This document shows, one piece after another, positions 1 through 7,396 of a stretch of DNA of 64,000 nt (the first letter of the stretch is position 1; every line of letters begins with the position of its first letter). The notes under the pieces are model-generated. The model saw nothing but the letters and a program-made list of their open reading frames with translations, was not told the origin of the DNA and made no database searches. Origin of the DNA: Pseudomonas knackmussii B13. GTDB taxonomy: Bacteria > Pseudomonadota > Gammaproteobacteria > Pseudomonadales > Pseudomonadaceae. Where the stretch lies: the NCBI RefSeq assembly GCF_000689415.1, contig NZ_HG322950.1:310001-374000 (forward strand), given 5' to 3'. The translations under genes and the position numbers were made by a program.

Positions 1-118
1 CGTCCTGGGTAGTGCCACCCCAGCTGACGAAGCTGATGCTGTCGGCTGCGCTGGCGGCGCCGGCCAGACCCAGGGAGGCAGCGAGTACCGCTGCCACTGC
101 ACGTTTCTTGAACACCAT
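1..118 (-). CDS. ABC transporter periplasmic substrate-binding protein (N-terminus only)
   Basis: Only the first 39 or so codons are in the window; the gene runs off the left edge. The translation opens MVFKKRAVAAVLAASLG and continues through a typical Sec signal peptide with an Ala-Ser-Ala-Ala cleavage site. The mature start is DSISFVSWGGTTQD, the usual beginning of extracellular solute-binding proteins of the spermidine/putrescine (SBP_bac_8) type. The product would be periplasmic and deliver a small, often amine-containing solute to an ABC importer. It points away from the catabolic cluster on its right, and an operator-like site lies at 263-274 upstream. The substrate cannot be told from this fragment. 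Confidence 0.75.
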   Translation of the reverse strand, partial: MVFKKRAVAAVLAASLGLAGAASAADSISFVSWGGTTQD

Positions 119-262
119 CTACTTGCCCTCTTTCTTGTGTTTGTAGGAGGGCGGGCTTTTCGTGCCCGCTCATCTGGAGCAATGGCCTCGGGGGCCTGGC
201 CGGTCGGTGGGGCGGTCCTCGAGGGATGCCCTGGCAGTGTTCGGCCTACGGAGTTCCATATT

Positions 263-274
263 ATGGTATTCCAA
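263..274. promoter_or_regulatory. Degenerate copy of the GntR-type operator
   Basis: ATGGTATTCCAA, a relaxed version of the perfect palindrome ATGGTATACCAT found at 1607-1618 and 7402-7413. Read on the minus strand the flank is ATACCATAATATGGAA, which resembles the flank of the 7402 copy (ATACCATAATATTGAA). It lies about 145 bp upstream of the binding-protein start at 118. The rest of 119-446, between the binding-protein gene and the ribBA stop, shows no gene I can support. Confidence 0.5.
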
Positions 275-446
275 ACTTTCTGCAAGCCTCCGGACGGGCG
301 AAGGCTGCGCATGACTGCGTATGGCGGCCCCTCCGGTGGCCTTGACGCTCCTGCGCCTGAGCGTCAATTCACTGATTTACCTGGGATTTGTCAGCGCGCC
401 TGGAGGCGGTGGGCTTGGACGACGGCCAGCGGGCGCCGACCGATGG

Positions 447-1577
447 TCATGCCTCGCTGGCTGGCTTCCAGTCGTCGAAAGGCACGCTTTCCACGACTTC
501 CAGGCCGTAGCCCGTAAGACCGGCGTACTTCAGCGGCGGCCCCAGGTGGCGCAGCTTGCCGACTCCGAGGTCCTGGAGGATTTGCGCGCCGGTGCCGACT
601 TCCGAATAGATGCGCGACTGCGATCGGGTGAACGGCCGGCTCGGCTGGGTCAGCTGCGGTACGCGCTCCAGGAGGGCCTGCGAGGATTCGTGGTTGGCCA
701 GGACTATCACCACGCCGCGGCCTTCCTCGGCCACGCGTTGCAGCGCCGCCCACAGGGTCCAGTTCTTCGGCCCGGCGTACTCGGCGCCGACCAGGTCGCG
801 CAGCGGGTCGATCACGTGGACGCGCACCAGCGTCGGCTCGTCGTGGGTGATCTCGCCCATCACCATGGCCATGTGTACGCCACCTTCGATGCGGTCCTCG
901 AAGGTGACCAGGCGGAAGGTGCCGTGCACGGTTGGCAGCTCGCGTTCGCCGATGCGCTGCACGGTGTGCTCGGTGCTCAGGCGGTAGTGGATGAGGTCGG
1001 CGATGGTGCCGATCTTGATCCCGTGCTGCCGGGCGAAGGCTTCCAGTTCGGGGCGGCGGGCCATGCTGCCGTCGTCGTTCATCACTTCGACGATCACCGA
1101 CGCCGGTGTCAGCCCGGCCAGGCGTGCCAGGTCGCAGCCGGCCTCGGTATGCCCGGCGCGGGTGAGCACGCCGCCCTCGCGGGCGCGCAACGGGAAGATG
1201 TGACCGGGCTGCACCAGGTCTTCGGCGCGGGCGCCCGGCGCTACCGCCACCTGCACGGTGCGCGCGCGGTCGGCCGCGGAGATGCCGGTGGTCACGCCGG
1301 TCGCGGCTTCGATGGATACCGTGAAGGCCGTGGAATAGGCGCTGCCATTGCTCGGTACCATCTGTTCGAGGCCCAGGCGCAGGCAGTGCTCCTCGGTCAG
1401 CGTCAGGCAGATCAGTCCGCGCGCCTCGCGGGCCATGAAGTTGATAGCTTCGGCGTTGCAGAACTCGGCGGCCAGCAGTAGGTCGCCCTCGTTCTCGCGG
1501 TCTTCGTCATCCACCAGCAGCACCATGCGGCCCTGGCGGAAGTCTTCGATGATTTCTTGGGTGGTGTTGAACGGCAT
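447..1577 (-). CDS. ribBA: RibBA-like protein: DHBP synthase with degenerate GTP cyclohydrolase II domain
   Basis: 376 aa. Residues 1-200 form a 3,4-dihydroxy-2-butanone-4-phosphate synthase domain, which makes the four-carbon riboflavin precursor from ribulose 5-phosphate; the acidic motif DDEDRENEGDLL, the GHTEAGCDLARLAG segment and TEHTVQRIGE are all present. Residues 205-370 have a GTP cyclohydrolase II fold, but the zinc site (normally Cys-x2-Gly...Arg-Cys-x-Cys) is replaced by a stretch without cysteine (VIDPLRDLVGAEYAGPKNW), so that half is probably not catalytic. A degenerate C-terminal half is familiar from Pseudomonas RibB proteins. This copy stands apart from the usual rib operon, beside flavin-using catabolic genes and behind a palindromic operator, suggesting a locally induced supply of flavin precursor. 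Confidence 0.85.
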   Translation of the reverse strand: MPFNTTQEIIEDFRQGRMVLLVDDEDRENEGDLLLAAEFCNAEAINFMAREARGLICLTLTEEHCLRLGLEQMVPSNGSAYSTAFTVSIEAATGVTTGISAADRARTVQVAVAPGARAEDLVQPGHIFPLRAREGGVLTRAGHTEAGCDLARLAGLTPASVIVEVMNDDGSMARRPELEAFARQHGIKIGTIADLIHYRLSTEHTVQRIGERELPTVHGTFRLVTFEDRIEGGVHMAMVMGEITHDEPTLVRVHVIDPLRDLVGAEYAGPKNWTLWAALQRVAEEGRGVVIVLANHESSQALLERVPQLTQPSRPFTRSQSRIYSEVGTGAQILQDLGVGKLRHLGPPLKYAGLTGYGLEVVESVPFDDWKPASEA

Positions 1578-1604
1578 GTCGAGCTCCGGGTGGCAGGAAT
1601 GAAC

Positions 1605-1623
1605 TTATGGTATACCATCAGAC
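1605..1623. promoter_or_regulatory. Palindromic operator between ribBA and DUF1330 gene
   Basis: A perfect 12-bp palindrome ATGGTATACCAT at 1607-1618 lies inside a 19-bp string (TTATGGTATACCATCAGAC, 1605-1623) that recurs exactly, on the opposite strand, at 7397-7415. It sits between the divergent starts at 1577 and 1651, and its TGGTATACC core resembles an extended -10 element. FadR/GntR regulators commonly bind short palindromes of this type, and such a gene lies at 2649-3401. That this protein binds here is inference. Confidence 0.75.
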
Positions 1624-1650
1624 GAAATGAGCCATCGCCGTGAGGTAACC

Positions 1651-1944
1651 ATGAAGGCCTACTGGATCGCCCATGTGGACGTAACCGACCCTGATCAGTA
1701 CAGCCAATACACGAGCCGCGCGCCTGCCGCGTTCGCCCGGTACGGAGGCCGAATGCTCGCTCGCGGCGGCCGCTCCCAGGCGATGGAAGGGCGCGAGACA
1801 CCGCAGCGCAGCGTGGTGATCGAGTTCGATTCCTACGAGCAGGCGCTGGCCTGCTACCACTCGGCGGAATACCAGGAAGCCTGCGCCAAGCGGCAGGGCG
1901 CAGCGAAGGCCGAGGTGATCATCGTCGAGGGGGTGGAGCCTTGA
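1651..1944 (+). CDS. DUF1330 family protein
   Basis: 97 aa from MKAYWIAHVDVTDPDQY, a small single-domain DUF1330 protein (ferredoxin-like alpha/beta fold) with the usual opening 'MxAYWIAxVDVTDPxxY' and the conserved YGGRMLARGG segment. I chose ATG 1651 over the in-frame ATG 1627 because TGAGGT lies just before 1651 and the family begins there. Biochemical roles of DUF1330 proteins are largely unknown. It is transcribed away from ribBA across the shared operator at 1605-1623, so it probably belongs to the same regulon, and it is the only plus-strand member of the cluster. Confidence 0.8.
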   Translation: MKAYWIAHVDVTDPDQYSQYTSRAPAAFARYGGRMLARGGRSQAMEGRETPQRSVVIEFDSYEQALACYHSAEYQEACAKRQGAAKAEVIIVEGVEP

Positions 1945-2017
1945 GGTGAGGGGCGCGGGATCGAGCGATCTCCGCTTGGACGGCGGCGTATGACCGCGAA
2001 CGGTGTACGGCCCCACC

Positions 2018-2048
2018 TGCAGGAGCGGGCCATGTCCGCGAATCGCGG
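2018..2048. repeat. REP-like palindromic element
   Basis: CTGCAGGAGCGGGCCATG followed by TCCGCGAATCGCGG, a variant of the Pseudomonas REP family also seen at 50695-50730 and 61486-61529. It lies between the convergent DUF1330 and Nudix genes, a usual place for REPs. Confidence 0.6.
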
Positions 2049-2080
2049 AGAAGGAGATCATGCCACAGGCCGGCGGGCCC

Positions 2081-2644
2081 TCAGCGGATGAAGTGGATCT
2101 TCCCGCAGTCGTCGTTGCCCATGTAGATGCCGTACACCCCTGCCTGCCGCTCCTCGATGTAGCGCTCGAGGATCTGCCGGATCGCCGGGTAGTAGATCTG
2201 CTCCCAGGGGATTTCCTCGGGGGCGAAGAAGCGCCGGTCCAGGGTCTCCGGGCCGAATTCGTCGGCGATCTCCAGGACCTGGGCGCGGAAGATGATGTAC
2301 ACCTCGCTGATTCTCGGCACGCTGAAGATGGAGTAGGGCGAAAGGATCTCCGCGCGCACGCCGCTTTCTTCCCAGACTTCGCGCAGGGCCGCCTGCTCGG
2401 TGGTTTCGCCGCTTTCCATGAAACCGGCGGGCAGGGTCCAGGTGCCGGGGCGCGGAGGGATGGCTCGCTGGCACAGGAGATAACGGCCATCGCGCTCGAT
2501 GATGCAGCCGGCGATGACCTTGGGGTTCTCGTAGTGGATGTAGCCGCAGCCGCCGCACATCAGCCGCTCATGGGTGTCCCCGGGCGGCTGGCGACGTTCC
2601 ATCCGGTCGCCGCCGCATTGCGGGCAGAAGCGCGGCGCAGGCAT
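2081..2644 (-). CDS. Nudix hydrolase with N-terminal zinc ribbon
   Basis: 187 aa. Residues 8-36 hold two CxxC pairs (CPQC and CGGC), a zinc ribbon. The Nudix box follows at about 76-98 (GFMESGETTEQAALREVWEE then SGV) with the expected REVWEE metal-binding core. Enzymes of this layout hydrolyse nucleoside diphosphate derivatives such as NADH or FAD-type dinucleotides; in a flavin-rich cluster a role in cofactor clean-up is possible, but the substrate is not shown by the sequence. It starts only 4 bp after the GntR gene stops, so the two are probably cotranscribed. Confidence 0.85.
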   Translation of the reverse strand: MPAPRFCPQCGGDRMERRQPPGDTHERLMCGGCGYIHYENPKVIAGCIIERDGRYLLCQRAIPPRPGTWTLPAGFMESGETTEQAALREVWEESGVRAEILSPYSIFSVPRISEVYIIFRAQVLEIADEFGPETLDRRFFAPEEIPWEQIYYPAIRQILERYIEERQAGVYGIYMGNDDCGKIHFIR

Positions 2645-2648
2645 GGCA

Positions 2649-3401
2649 TCAGCGCCCTATGCGCGGCTCTTTGATGACGATGGGGGTGGCGATGTCGCGG
2701 ACCTTGCCACCCTCTTCCTGCTTGGACTTCAAGTAGTCCAGTGCCACCTTTGCCGCCGCGCGCACGTGGTCCACCGAGGCTTGGTGCGCTGCCAGCGGGT
2801 CGCCGCTCTTGATCGCCGCGACGATCTTTTCCATCTCCTGGTTGCTTGCACCGCGGCGGTTGGCCTGGGATACCGAGGTGGCGCGCAGGTAGCTGATGCG
2901 CGCCTGCAGCTGGCGCAGCTGGGTGGCCGCGATGCGGTTGCCCGAGCCTTCCAGCAGTACGTCGTAGAAGCCCTGCACCGAATCCAGAACCTGCTGCAGG
3001 TCGCCGGTTTCGAGCGCCTCGCGGTTCTCGTCGAGGGCGCGCTCCAGGGCGCGGATGTCCTTGGCCTTGGCGTTCAGGGTGAACAGCTGGACGATCATGC
3101 CCTCGAGCACGCAGCGCAGCTCGTAGATGTCGCAGGCGTCTTCCAGGGTGATGATGGCGACGCGCGGACCCTTGGCGTCGGCGAATTCGACCAGGCCCTC
3201 GGACTCCAGATGGCGCAGCGCTTCGCGTACCGAGGTACGGCTGACGCCCAGGCGGTCGCAGAGGTCGCGCTCGACCAGGCGGTCGCCCGGCAGCAATTGG
3301 AAGTTGAGGATGGCGCCGCGCAGCTTGTCCAGCACAATCTCGCGCAGGGTCACGGGGTTGCGGTTGACCTTGAAGCTATCGTCGAGGGGCAAGCGTTTCA
3401 T
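2649..3401 (-). CDS. GntR family transcriptional regulator, FadR subfamily (FCD domain)
   Basis: 250 aa. Residues 15-80 are a winged helix-turn-helix (PGDRLVERDLCDRLGVSRTS, then VREALRHLESEGLVEF) and about 90-220 is an all-helical FCD effector-binding domain. Such proteins usually repress catabolic genes and release DNA when an organic acid or related metabolite binds. It lies inside the left catabolic cluster, and three copies of a palindrome (263, 1607, 7402) precede cluster genes, so it is the best candidate for the local regulator. Its effector is unknown. No copy of the palindrome is seen directly before this gene, so it may depend on transcription from upstream or on its own promoter. 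Confidence 0.9.
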   Translation of the reverse strand: MKRLPLDDSFKVNRNPVTLREIVLDKLRGAILNFQLLPGDRLVERDLCDRLGVSRTSVREALRHLESEGLVEFADAKGPRVAIITLEDACDIYELRCVLEGMIVQLFTLNAKAKDIRALERALDENREALETGDLQQVLDSVQGFYDVLLEGSGNRIAATQLRQLQARISYLRATSVSQANRRGASNQEMEKIVAAIKSGDPLAAHQASVDHVRAAAKVALDYLKSKQEEGGKVRDIATPIVIKEPRIGR

Positions 3402-3463
3402 GTGGTCCGCTCTGGTTATGGCTGTCCGTAGGGATGAAGCGAGTCGGCCGGATCGTTCGCGGT

Positions 3464-3853
3464 TCAGCTCTGGGCTTCGGCCTCGGCCTCGGCGAAGGCC
3501 TCGCGGGCGATGCGGAAGCTGTCGACTGCCGCCGGCACACCGCAGTAGATGCCGACCTGGAGCAGGATCTCGCGAATCTGCTCGCGGCTCAGGCCGTTGC
3601 GCAGGGCGCCTCGGATGTGCAGCTTCAGTTCGTGCGGCCGGTTGAGGGCCGAAATCATCGCCAAGTTTATCATGCTGCGTTCCTTGAGCGATAAGCCCTC
3701 GCGGCCCCAGACGTGGCCCCAGCAGTACTCTGTGACTAGCTCCTGCAGGGGCTTGCTGAAATCGTCGGCGTTCTGGATCGAGCGGTTCACGTAGGCCTCG
3801 CCCAGCACCTGGGTGCGGATCGCCAGGCCCTTCTCGTATTTCTCGTTGCTCAT
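3464..3853 (-). CDS. Carboxymuconolactone decarboxylase (CMD) family protein
   Basis: 129 aa from MSNEKYEKGLAIRTQVLGE. I used ATG 3853 rather than 3889 because GAGGAC lies just upstream and family members begin with this motif. The protein has the small all-helical CMD fold: WGREGLSLKERSMINLAMIS in the middle and QVGIYCGVPAAVDSFRIA near the end, close to the 4-carboxymuconolactone decarboxylase signature. True CMD decarboxylates a beta-ketoadipate pathway lactone; many paralogues in catabolic clusters act on other lactones or keto acids. A lactone-like intermediate would fit a ring-opening pathway, but this is inference. Confidence 0.8.
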   Translation of the reverse strand: MSNEKYEKGLAIRTQVLGEAYVNRSIQNADDFSKPLQELVTEYCWGHVWGREGLSLKERSMINLAMISALNRPHELKLHIRGALRNGLSREQIREILLQVGIYCGVPAAVDSFRIAREAFAEAEAEAQS

Positions 3854-3891
3854 CGGAGTGTCCTCTTTAGACCGTCGTGGGCGCGGCAATG

Positions 3892-3934
3892 AAAAAAAGG
3901 CCGCTGCCGAGGGAGGTGGCGAGCGGCCTTGAAA
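3892..3934 (-). terminator. Rho-independent terminator after the flavin reductase gene
   Basis: Read on the minus strand, arms AAGGCCGCT and AGCGGCCTT (9 bp) flank a 14-base loop and are followed by a run of seven T. It lies between flavin reductase (stop 3941) and the CMD gene (start 3853), so part of the upstream transcript should end here. Confidence 0.75.
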
Positions 3935-3940
3935 CCTTTG

Positions 3941-4426
3941 TCAGGTGATCTGCGGCAAGGCACCGAGCTTGCCGCGGTGGTAAATCATCGGCACCACCTC
4001 CTGCTCGGGCAGGATCAGGTTCTTGACCGCTCCGACGATGATCGCGTGGTCGCCGCCGTCGTACTCGCGCCACAGCTCGCACTCGATGATCGCCGTGGCC
4101 TTGGCCAGCAGCGGGTTGCCCAGCTCGCTCAAGTGCCAGTCGATGCCCTTGGCCTTGTCCTTGCCCTTCTTGGCGAAAGCGTAGGCCTCGGCCTGCTGGT
4201 CGGCGCACAGCAGATGGATGGCGAACTGCTTGCTGTCGCGCAGGATCGGGTAGGTGTCGGAGGCGTAGTTCGGGCAGAACAGCACCAGCGCCGGGTCGAT
4301 CGACAACGCGCTGAACGCGCTGGCGGTGATACCGACGATCTCACCATCGGCATCCAGCGTGGTGACCACGGTGACGCCCGACGGGAAGGAGCCCATGACT
4401 TCCTTGTAGATTCCGGGTTCGATCAT
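3941..4426 (-). CDS. Flavin reductase (FMN-binding split-barrel, RutF/HpaC type)
   Basis: 161 aa from MIEPGIYKEVMGSFPSGVTV. Start 4426 has GAGGAG six bases upstream and gives the normal family length; an in-frame extension to 4489 would run into the upstream gene. The FPSGVTVVTT, GITASAFSALSIDPALVLFC and GDHAIIVGAV segments are hallmarks of NAD(P)H:FMN reductases that feed reduced flavin to two-component monooxygenases. In trigonelline degradation TgnA plays this part. The partner oxygenase is not inside the window; it may lie beyond the left edge or elsewhere. The gene is 11 bp downstream of the aldehyde dehydrogenase gene and is followed by a terminator. Confidence 0.88.
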   Translation of the reverse strand: MIEPGIYKEVMGSFPSGVTVVTTLDADGEIVGITASAFSALSIDPALVLFCPNYASDTYPILRDSKQFAIHLLCADQQAEAYAFAKKGKDKAKGIDWHLSELGNPLLAKATAIIECELWREYDGGDHAIIVGAVKNLILPEQEVVPMIYHRGKLGALPQIT

Positions 4427-4437
4427 GGTGGTTCTCC

Positions 4438-5919
4438 TCAACGCATCACGAAGGGGTCGGGCATAGGCGCCTGCGAGAGGTTGATCCACACCGTCTTCAG
4501 TTCGGTGTAGGCCAGCACCGAGTCGATGCCGCTCTCGCGGCCGTAGCCGCTCTGGTGGAAGCCGCCGATCGGCGCCATGGCCGAGACCGCGCGGTAGGTG
4601 TTGACCCAGATGATTCCCGAGCGCACGTCGCGCGCCAGGCGATGGGCGCGGCCTAGGTCGCGGGTCCAGATGCCGGCGGCCAGGCCGTACTGCGAGTCGT
4701 TGGCCAGGGCCAGGGCTTCGGCTTCATCCTTGAACGGGATGACCGATGCGACGGGGCCGAAGACCTCTTCCTGCATGATGCGCATGGAGTGGCTGTCGCA
4801 GGCGAACAGGGTCGGCTCGTAATACCAGCCATCGCCCTTGCCCTCGGGACGCTTGCCGCCCATCAGCAGGCGTGCACCCTCGGCGTTGGCCGCGGCCACC
4901 AGGCCTTCGACCACGGCGAGTTGCTGCGCGGTGGCCATGGGGCCCATCTCGCTGGCGTCGTCCTGCGGGTTGCCGATGCGGATGCGCTTGGCGCGCTCGA
5001 TCAGGCGGGAAACGAATTCGTCGTAGATCTCTTCCTGCACCAGCAGGCGCGAGCCGGCCACGCAGCTCTGCCCGGTGGCGGCGTAGATTCCGGCGACAGC
5101 ACCGTTGATGGCGCTGTCCAGGTCAGCGTCGGCGAAGATGATGTTCGGCGACTTGCCGCCCAGTTCCAGGGACAGCTTGGCGAAGTTTTCCGCGCTGCTG
5201 CGTACCACGTGGCGCGCGGTGGCGGCGCCGCCGGTGAAGGCGATCTTGCGCACCAGTGGATGGCGGGTCAGTGCTGCGCCGGTGCTGGGGCCGAAGCCGG
5301 TGACCACGTTGACCACTCCCGCCGGGATCCCGGCTTCGAGGGCCAGGCGTGCCAGTTCGAGGATGGTCGCCGAGGCGTGCTCGGAGGGCTTGAGCACGAT
5401 GGTGTTGCCGGCGGCCAGCGCCGGGGCCAGCTTGATCGCGGTGAGGTACAGCGGGCTGTTCCAGGGGATGATCCCGGCGACCACGCCCAGCGGCTCGTGC
5501 ACCGTGTAGGCGAACAGGTCCGGCTTGTCGAGCGGCAGGGTGCCGCCTTCGAGCTTGTCGGCCAGACCCGCGGTGTAGTGGAAGAACTCCGGCAGATAGC
5601 CGACCTGGCCGCGGGTCTCACGGATCAGCTTGCCGTTGTCGCGGCTTTCCAGCTGGGCCAGGTGTTCCTTGTTCTCGGCGATCAGGTCGCCCAGGCGGCG
5701 TAGCAGCTTGCCGCGGGCGGTGGCGCTGAGCTTGCGCCAGGCGGGGTTCTCGAAGGCCTTCTGCGCGGCCTGCACGGCGCGCTCGACGTCCTCTTCGGCG
5801 GCGTCGGGCAGCTCGGCCCAGGGCTTGGCGCTGGACGGGTCGAGGCTTTCGAAGGTCTTGCCGGAAAGTGCATCGACCCATTGGCCGTCGATGCACATCT
5901 GGAAGCGGGCGAGTGTCAT
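4438..5919 (-). CDS. NAD(P)-dependent aldehyde dehydrogenase
   Basis: 493 aa, full length for the family. It has N154 in PWNSP, the general base E252 in ELGGK, the catalytic C286 in TGQSCVAGS, and EEVFGPV for cofactor binding. It oxidises an aldehyde or hemiacetal to the acid. Its position between a flavin reductase and an alpha/beta hydrolase matches TgnC of the trigonelline pathway, which oxidises the ring-opened semialdehyde; assignment to that exact substrate is inference. The ATG at 5919 overlaps the hydrolase stop codon (ATGA), indicating translational coupling. A reading frame continues open upstream to 6642, but that part is antisense noise over the hydrolase gene. Confidence 0.9.
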   Translation of the reverse strand: MTLARFQMCIDGQWVDALSGKTFESLDPSSAKPWAELPDAAEEDVERAVQAAQKAFENPAWRKLSATARGKLLRRLGDLIAENKEHLAQLESRDNGKLIRETRGQVGYLPEFFHYTAGLADKLEGGTLPLDKPDLFAYTVHEPLGVVAGIIPWNSPLYLTAIKLAPALAAGNTIVLKPSEHASATILELARLALEAGIPAGVVNVVTGFGPSTGAALTRHPLVRKIAFTGGAATARHVVRSSAENFAKLSLELGGKSPNIIFADADLDSAINGAVAGIYAATGQSCVAGSRLLVQEEIYDEFVSRLIERAKRIRIGNPQDDASEMGPMATAQQLAVVEGLVAAANAEGARLLMGGKRPEGKGDGWYYEPTLFACDSHSMRIMQEEVFGPVASVIPFKDEAEALALANDSQYGLAAGIWTRDLGRAHRLARDVRSGIIWVNTYRAVSAMAPIGGFHQSGYGRESGIDSVLAYTELKTVWINLSQAPMPDPFVMR

Positions 5920-6749
5920 GCGACTATCCCCTTGATCGAATTCTGTTGGCTCATGGCCTGCTGCAGGAAGTCCAGCAGAACCTGGTTGACCAGGCGCGGC
6001 GACTCCACTGGCATCATGTGGCGTTGCTCGTCGAGCACCGCGACCTGCGCACCCGGAATGCGGGCAGCGAGTTGACGGGCCATCTCCGGCGTCGAGCCGG
6101 GGTCCAGCTCGCCGGTCGCGACCAGGGTCGGTACGCGAATGCTGCCCAGGTCTTCTGCTCGATACATGTCCTGGGTGGCGAACAACTCGTAGGTCGTGAG
6201 GTAGCCCTGCGGATCGTTGCTCGCCAGGGTCTGGCGGATCGCGGCGATCTGCGCCGGGTTGGCCGCCTGGTACTCCCGGCTGAACCAGCGCGACAGGGCG
6301 GCCTCTGCGTTGGCATCCGGGCCGTGTTCGGCGGCCTGGCGGGTGCGCTCGATGACCCCGGCGCGCTGCTCGGCGCTCCGGTTGAACACGCTGTTGAGGA
6401 TCACCAGGCCTTCCAGCTGCTCCGGGTGATGCAGCGCGAAGGCGCGGGCGACCAGGCCGCCCATCGAGAAGCCGATCACCGTCGCTTGGGGTACCTGCAG
6501 GTGTTCCAGCAGTTCGCGCAACTGCTCGGCGTAGCCGACCAGCCCGGTGCCCGGCTGCGGGCGCGGGCTGGCGCCGTGGCCGAGCATGTCGTAGGCAATG
6601 ACCCGGTACTGCGGGGCCAGGCCGACGATCTGCCCGCCCCACATTTCCTTGTTCAGGCCCACGCCGTGGATCAGCACCACGGGGTGGCCTTCGCCGGTCT
6701 CCAGGTAGCTGGTGCCGGCCGGTGTCAGTTCAGCGGTGAGCCGAATCAT
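5916..6749 (-). CDS. Alpha/beta hydrolase (possible ring-opened amide/enol hydrolase)
   Basis: 277 aa. The catalytic triad is readable: Ser95 in GFSMGG, Asp216 in GELDPG, and His244 in QRHMMP; the oxyanion motif HGVGLN is at 28-33. The enzyme is cytoplasmic, without signal peptide. The family includes TgnD, RutD and C-C or ester hydrolases, so the fold does not fix the substrate. Its place directly upstream of, and coupled to, the aldehyde dehydrogenase suggests it hydrolyses the product of that enzyme, as TgnD does with the N-formyl intermediate in trigonelline breakdown. The start at 6749 is 26 bp below the DUF1185 stop. Confidence 0.88.
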   Translation of the reverse strand: MIRLTAELTPAGTSYLETGEGHPVVLIHGVGLNKEMWGGQIVGLAPQYRVIAYDMLGHGASPRPQPGTGLVGYAEQLRELLEHLQVPQATVIGFSMGGLVARAFALHHPEQLEGLVILNSVFNRSAEQRAGVIERTRQAAEHGPDANAEAALSRWFSREYQAANPAQIAAIRQTLASNDPQGYLTTYELFATQDMYRAEDLGSIRVPTLVATGELDPGSTPEMARQLAARIPGAQVAVLDEQRHMMPVESPRLVNQVLLDFLQQAMSQQNSIKGIVA

Positions 6750-6774
6750 GGAACGCTCCTGCCTAGGCCCTGGA

Positions 6775-7365
6775 TCACTGGGCCTTCTCGGCGGCCAGTT
6801 CTTCCAGGTCGATGTAGCGGTTGCCGATGCGCGGATGCAGGCGGCCGCCGTCGGCGGCGCCCAGGACCACGACGATCTCGTCGGCGCGCGGCGCGTCCTC
6901 GATCTGCATCTCCAGGGTGATGTAGTGCGAGCGCAGGCCCTCGTCGTCCTTGTGCATCATCGGGATCTGGATCGAGGTGCCCGGGCCGCCGCGCTTGTTG
7001 GTGAAGCTCAGGTAGCTCTTGGCATTCACCGCCTGGCGGTAGTGATTGCCGAAACGCAGGGTGTGGATGACCGCCGAAGCGTGCTCGATTTCGCCGTCGG
7101 CGCCGACCACGGCGGCCTTGCCGTAGGCCTCGATCTTGTCAGCACCGCCGATCAGCGCGGTCAGGCGCTCGACCATCAGCGCGCCCAGGTCGGAGCAGTT
7201 GGCGCGGATCTCCGGCTTGAGGTCCTCGACGAAGCCGCGGCCGGCCCAGGGGTTCTTGATCACCACGGCCAGACCGGCCATCGAGACGGGCTTGTCGGTC
7301 GCCTTGCCACCTTCGATGAAGGTCTCTTCGACGTAGCTGACGATCTTGCGAATTTCGAAGCTCAT
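6775..7365 (-). CDS. Amino acid synthesis family protein (DUF1185)
   Basis: 196 aa from MSFEIRKIVSYVEETFIEGG. Start 7365 has AGAGGAG just upstream; the longer in-frame start at 7413 would overlap the operator. Segments NPWAGRGFVEDLKPEI, ALIGGADKIEAYGKAAVVG, GNHYRQAVNAKSYLSFTNKR and EIVVVLGAADGGRLHPRIGN match the DUF1185 family, often found in catabolic clusters but without a settled enzymatic role. It is the first gene of the main minus-strand unit and stands right behind the operator at 7397-7415. Confidence 0.82.
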   Translation of the reverse strand: MSFEIRKIVSYVEETFIEGGKATDKPVSMAGLAVVIKNPWAGRGFVEDLKPEIRANCSDLGALMVERLTALIGGADKIEAYGKAAVVGADGEIEHASAVIHTLRFGNHYRQAVNAKSYLSFTNKRGGPGTSIQIPMMHKDDEGLRSHYITLEMQIEDAPRADEIVVVLGAADGGRLHPRIGNRYIDLEELAAEKAQ

Positions 7366-7396
7366 GAAGCACTCCTCTGCGTTTCTGTGCGATTTG

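Noticed and set aside
321..1481. Long plus-strand open frame over ribBA (386 codons)
   Set aside because: It is the antisense shadow of the well-conserved RibBA-like protein; its translation is Gly/Ala/Arg/His-rich without family features.
5920..6642. Upstream extension of the aldehyde dehydrogenase frame
   Set aside because: The extra 241 residues are Arg/Pro/Gly-rich, overlap the alpha/beta hydrolase gene in another frame, and the normal ALDH start lies at 5919.
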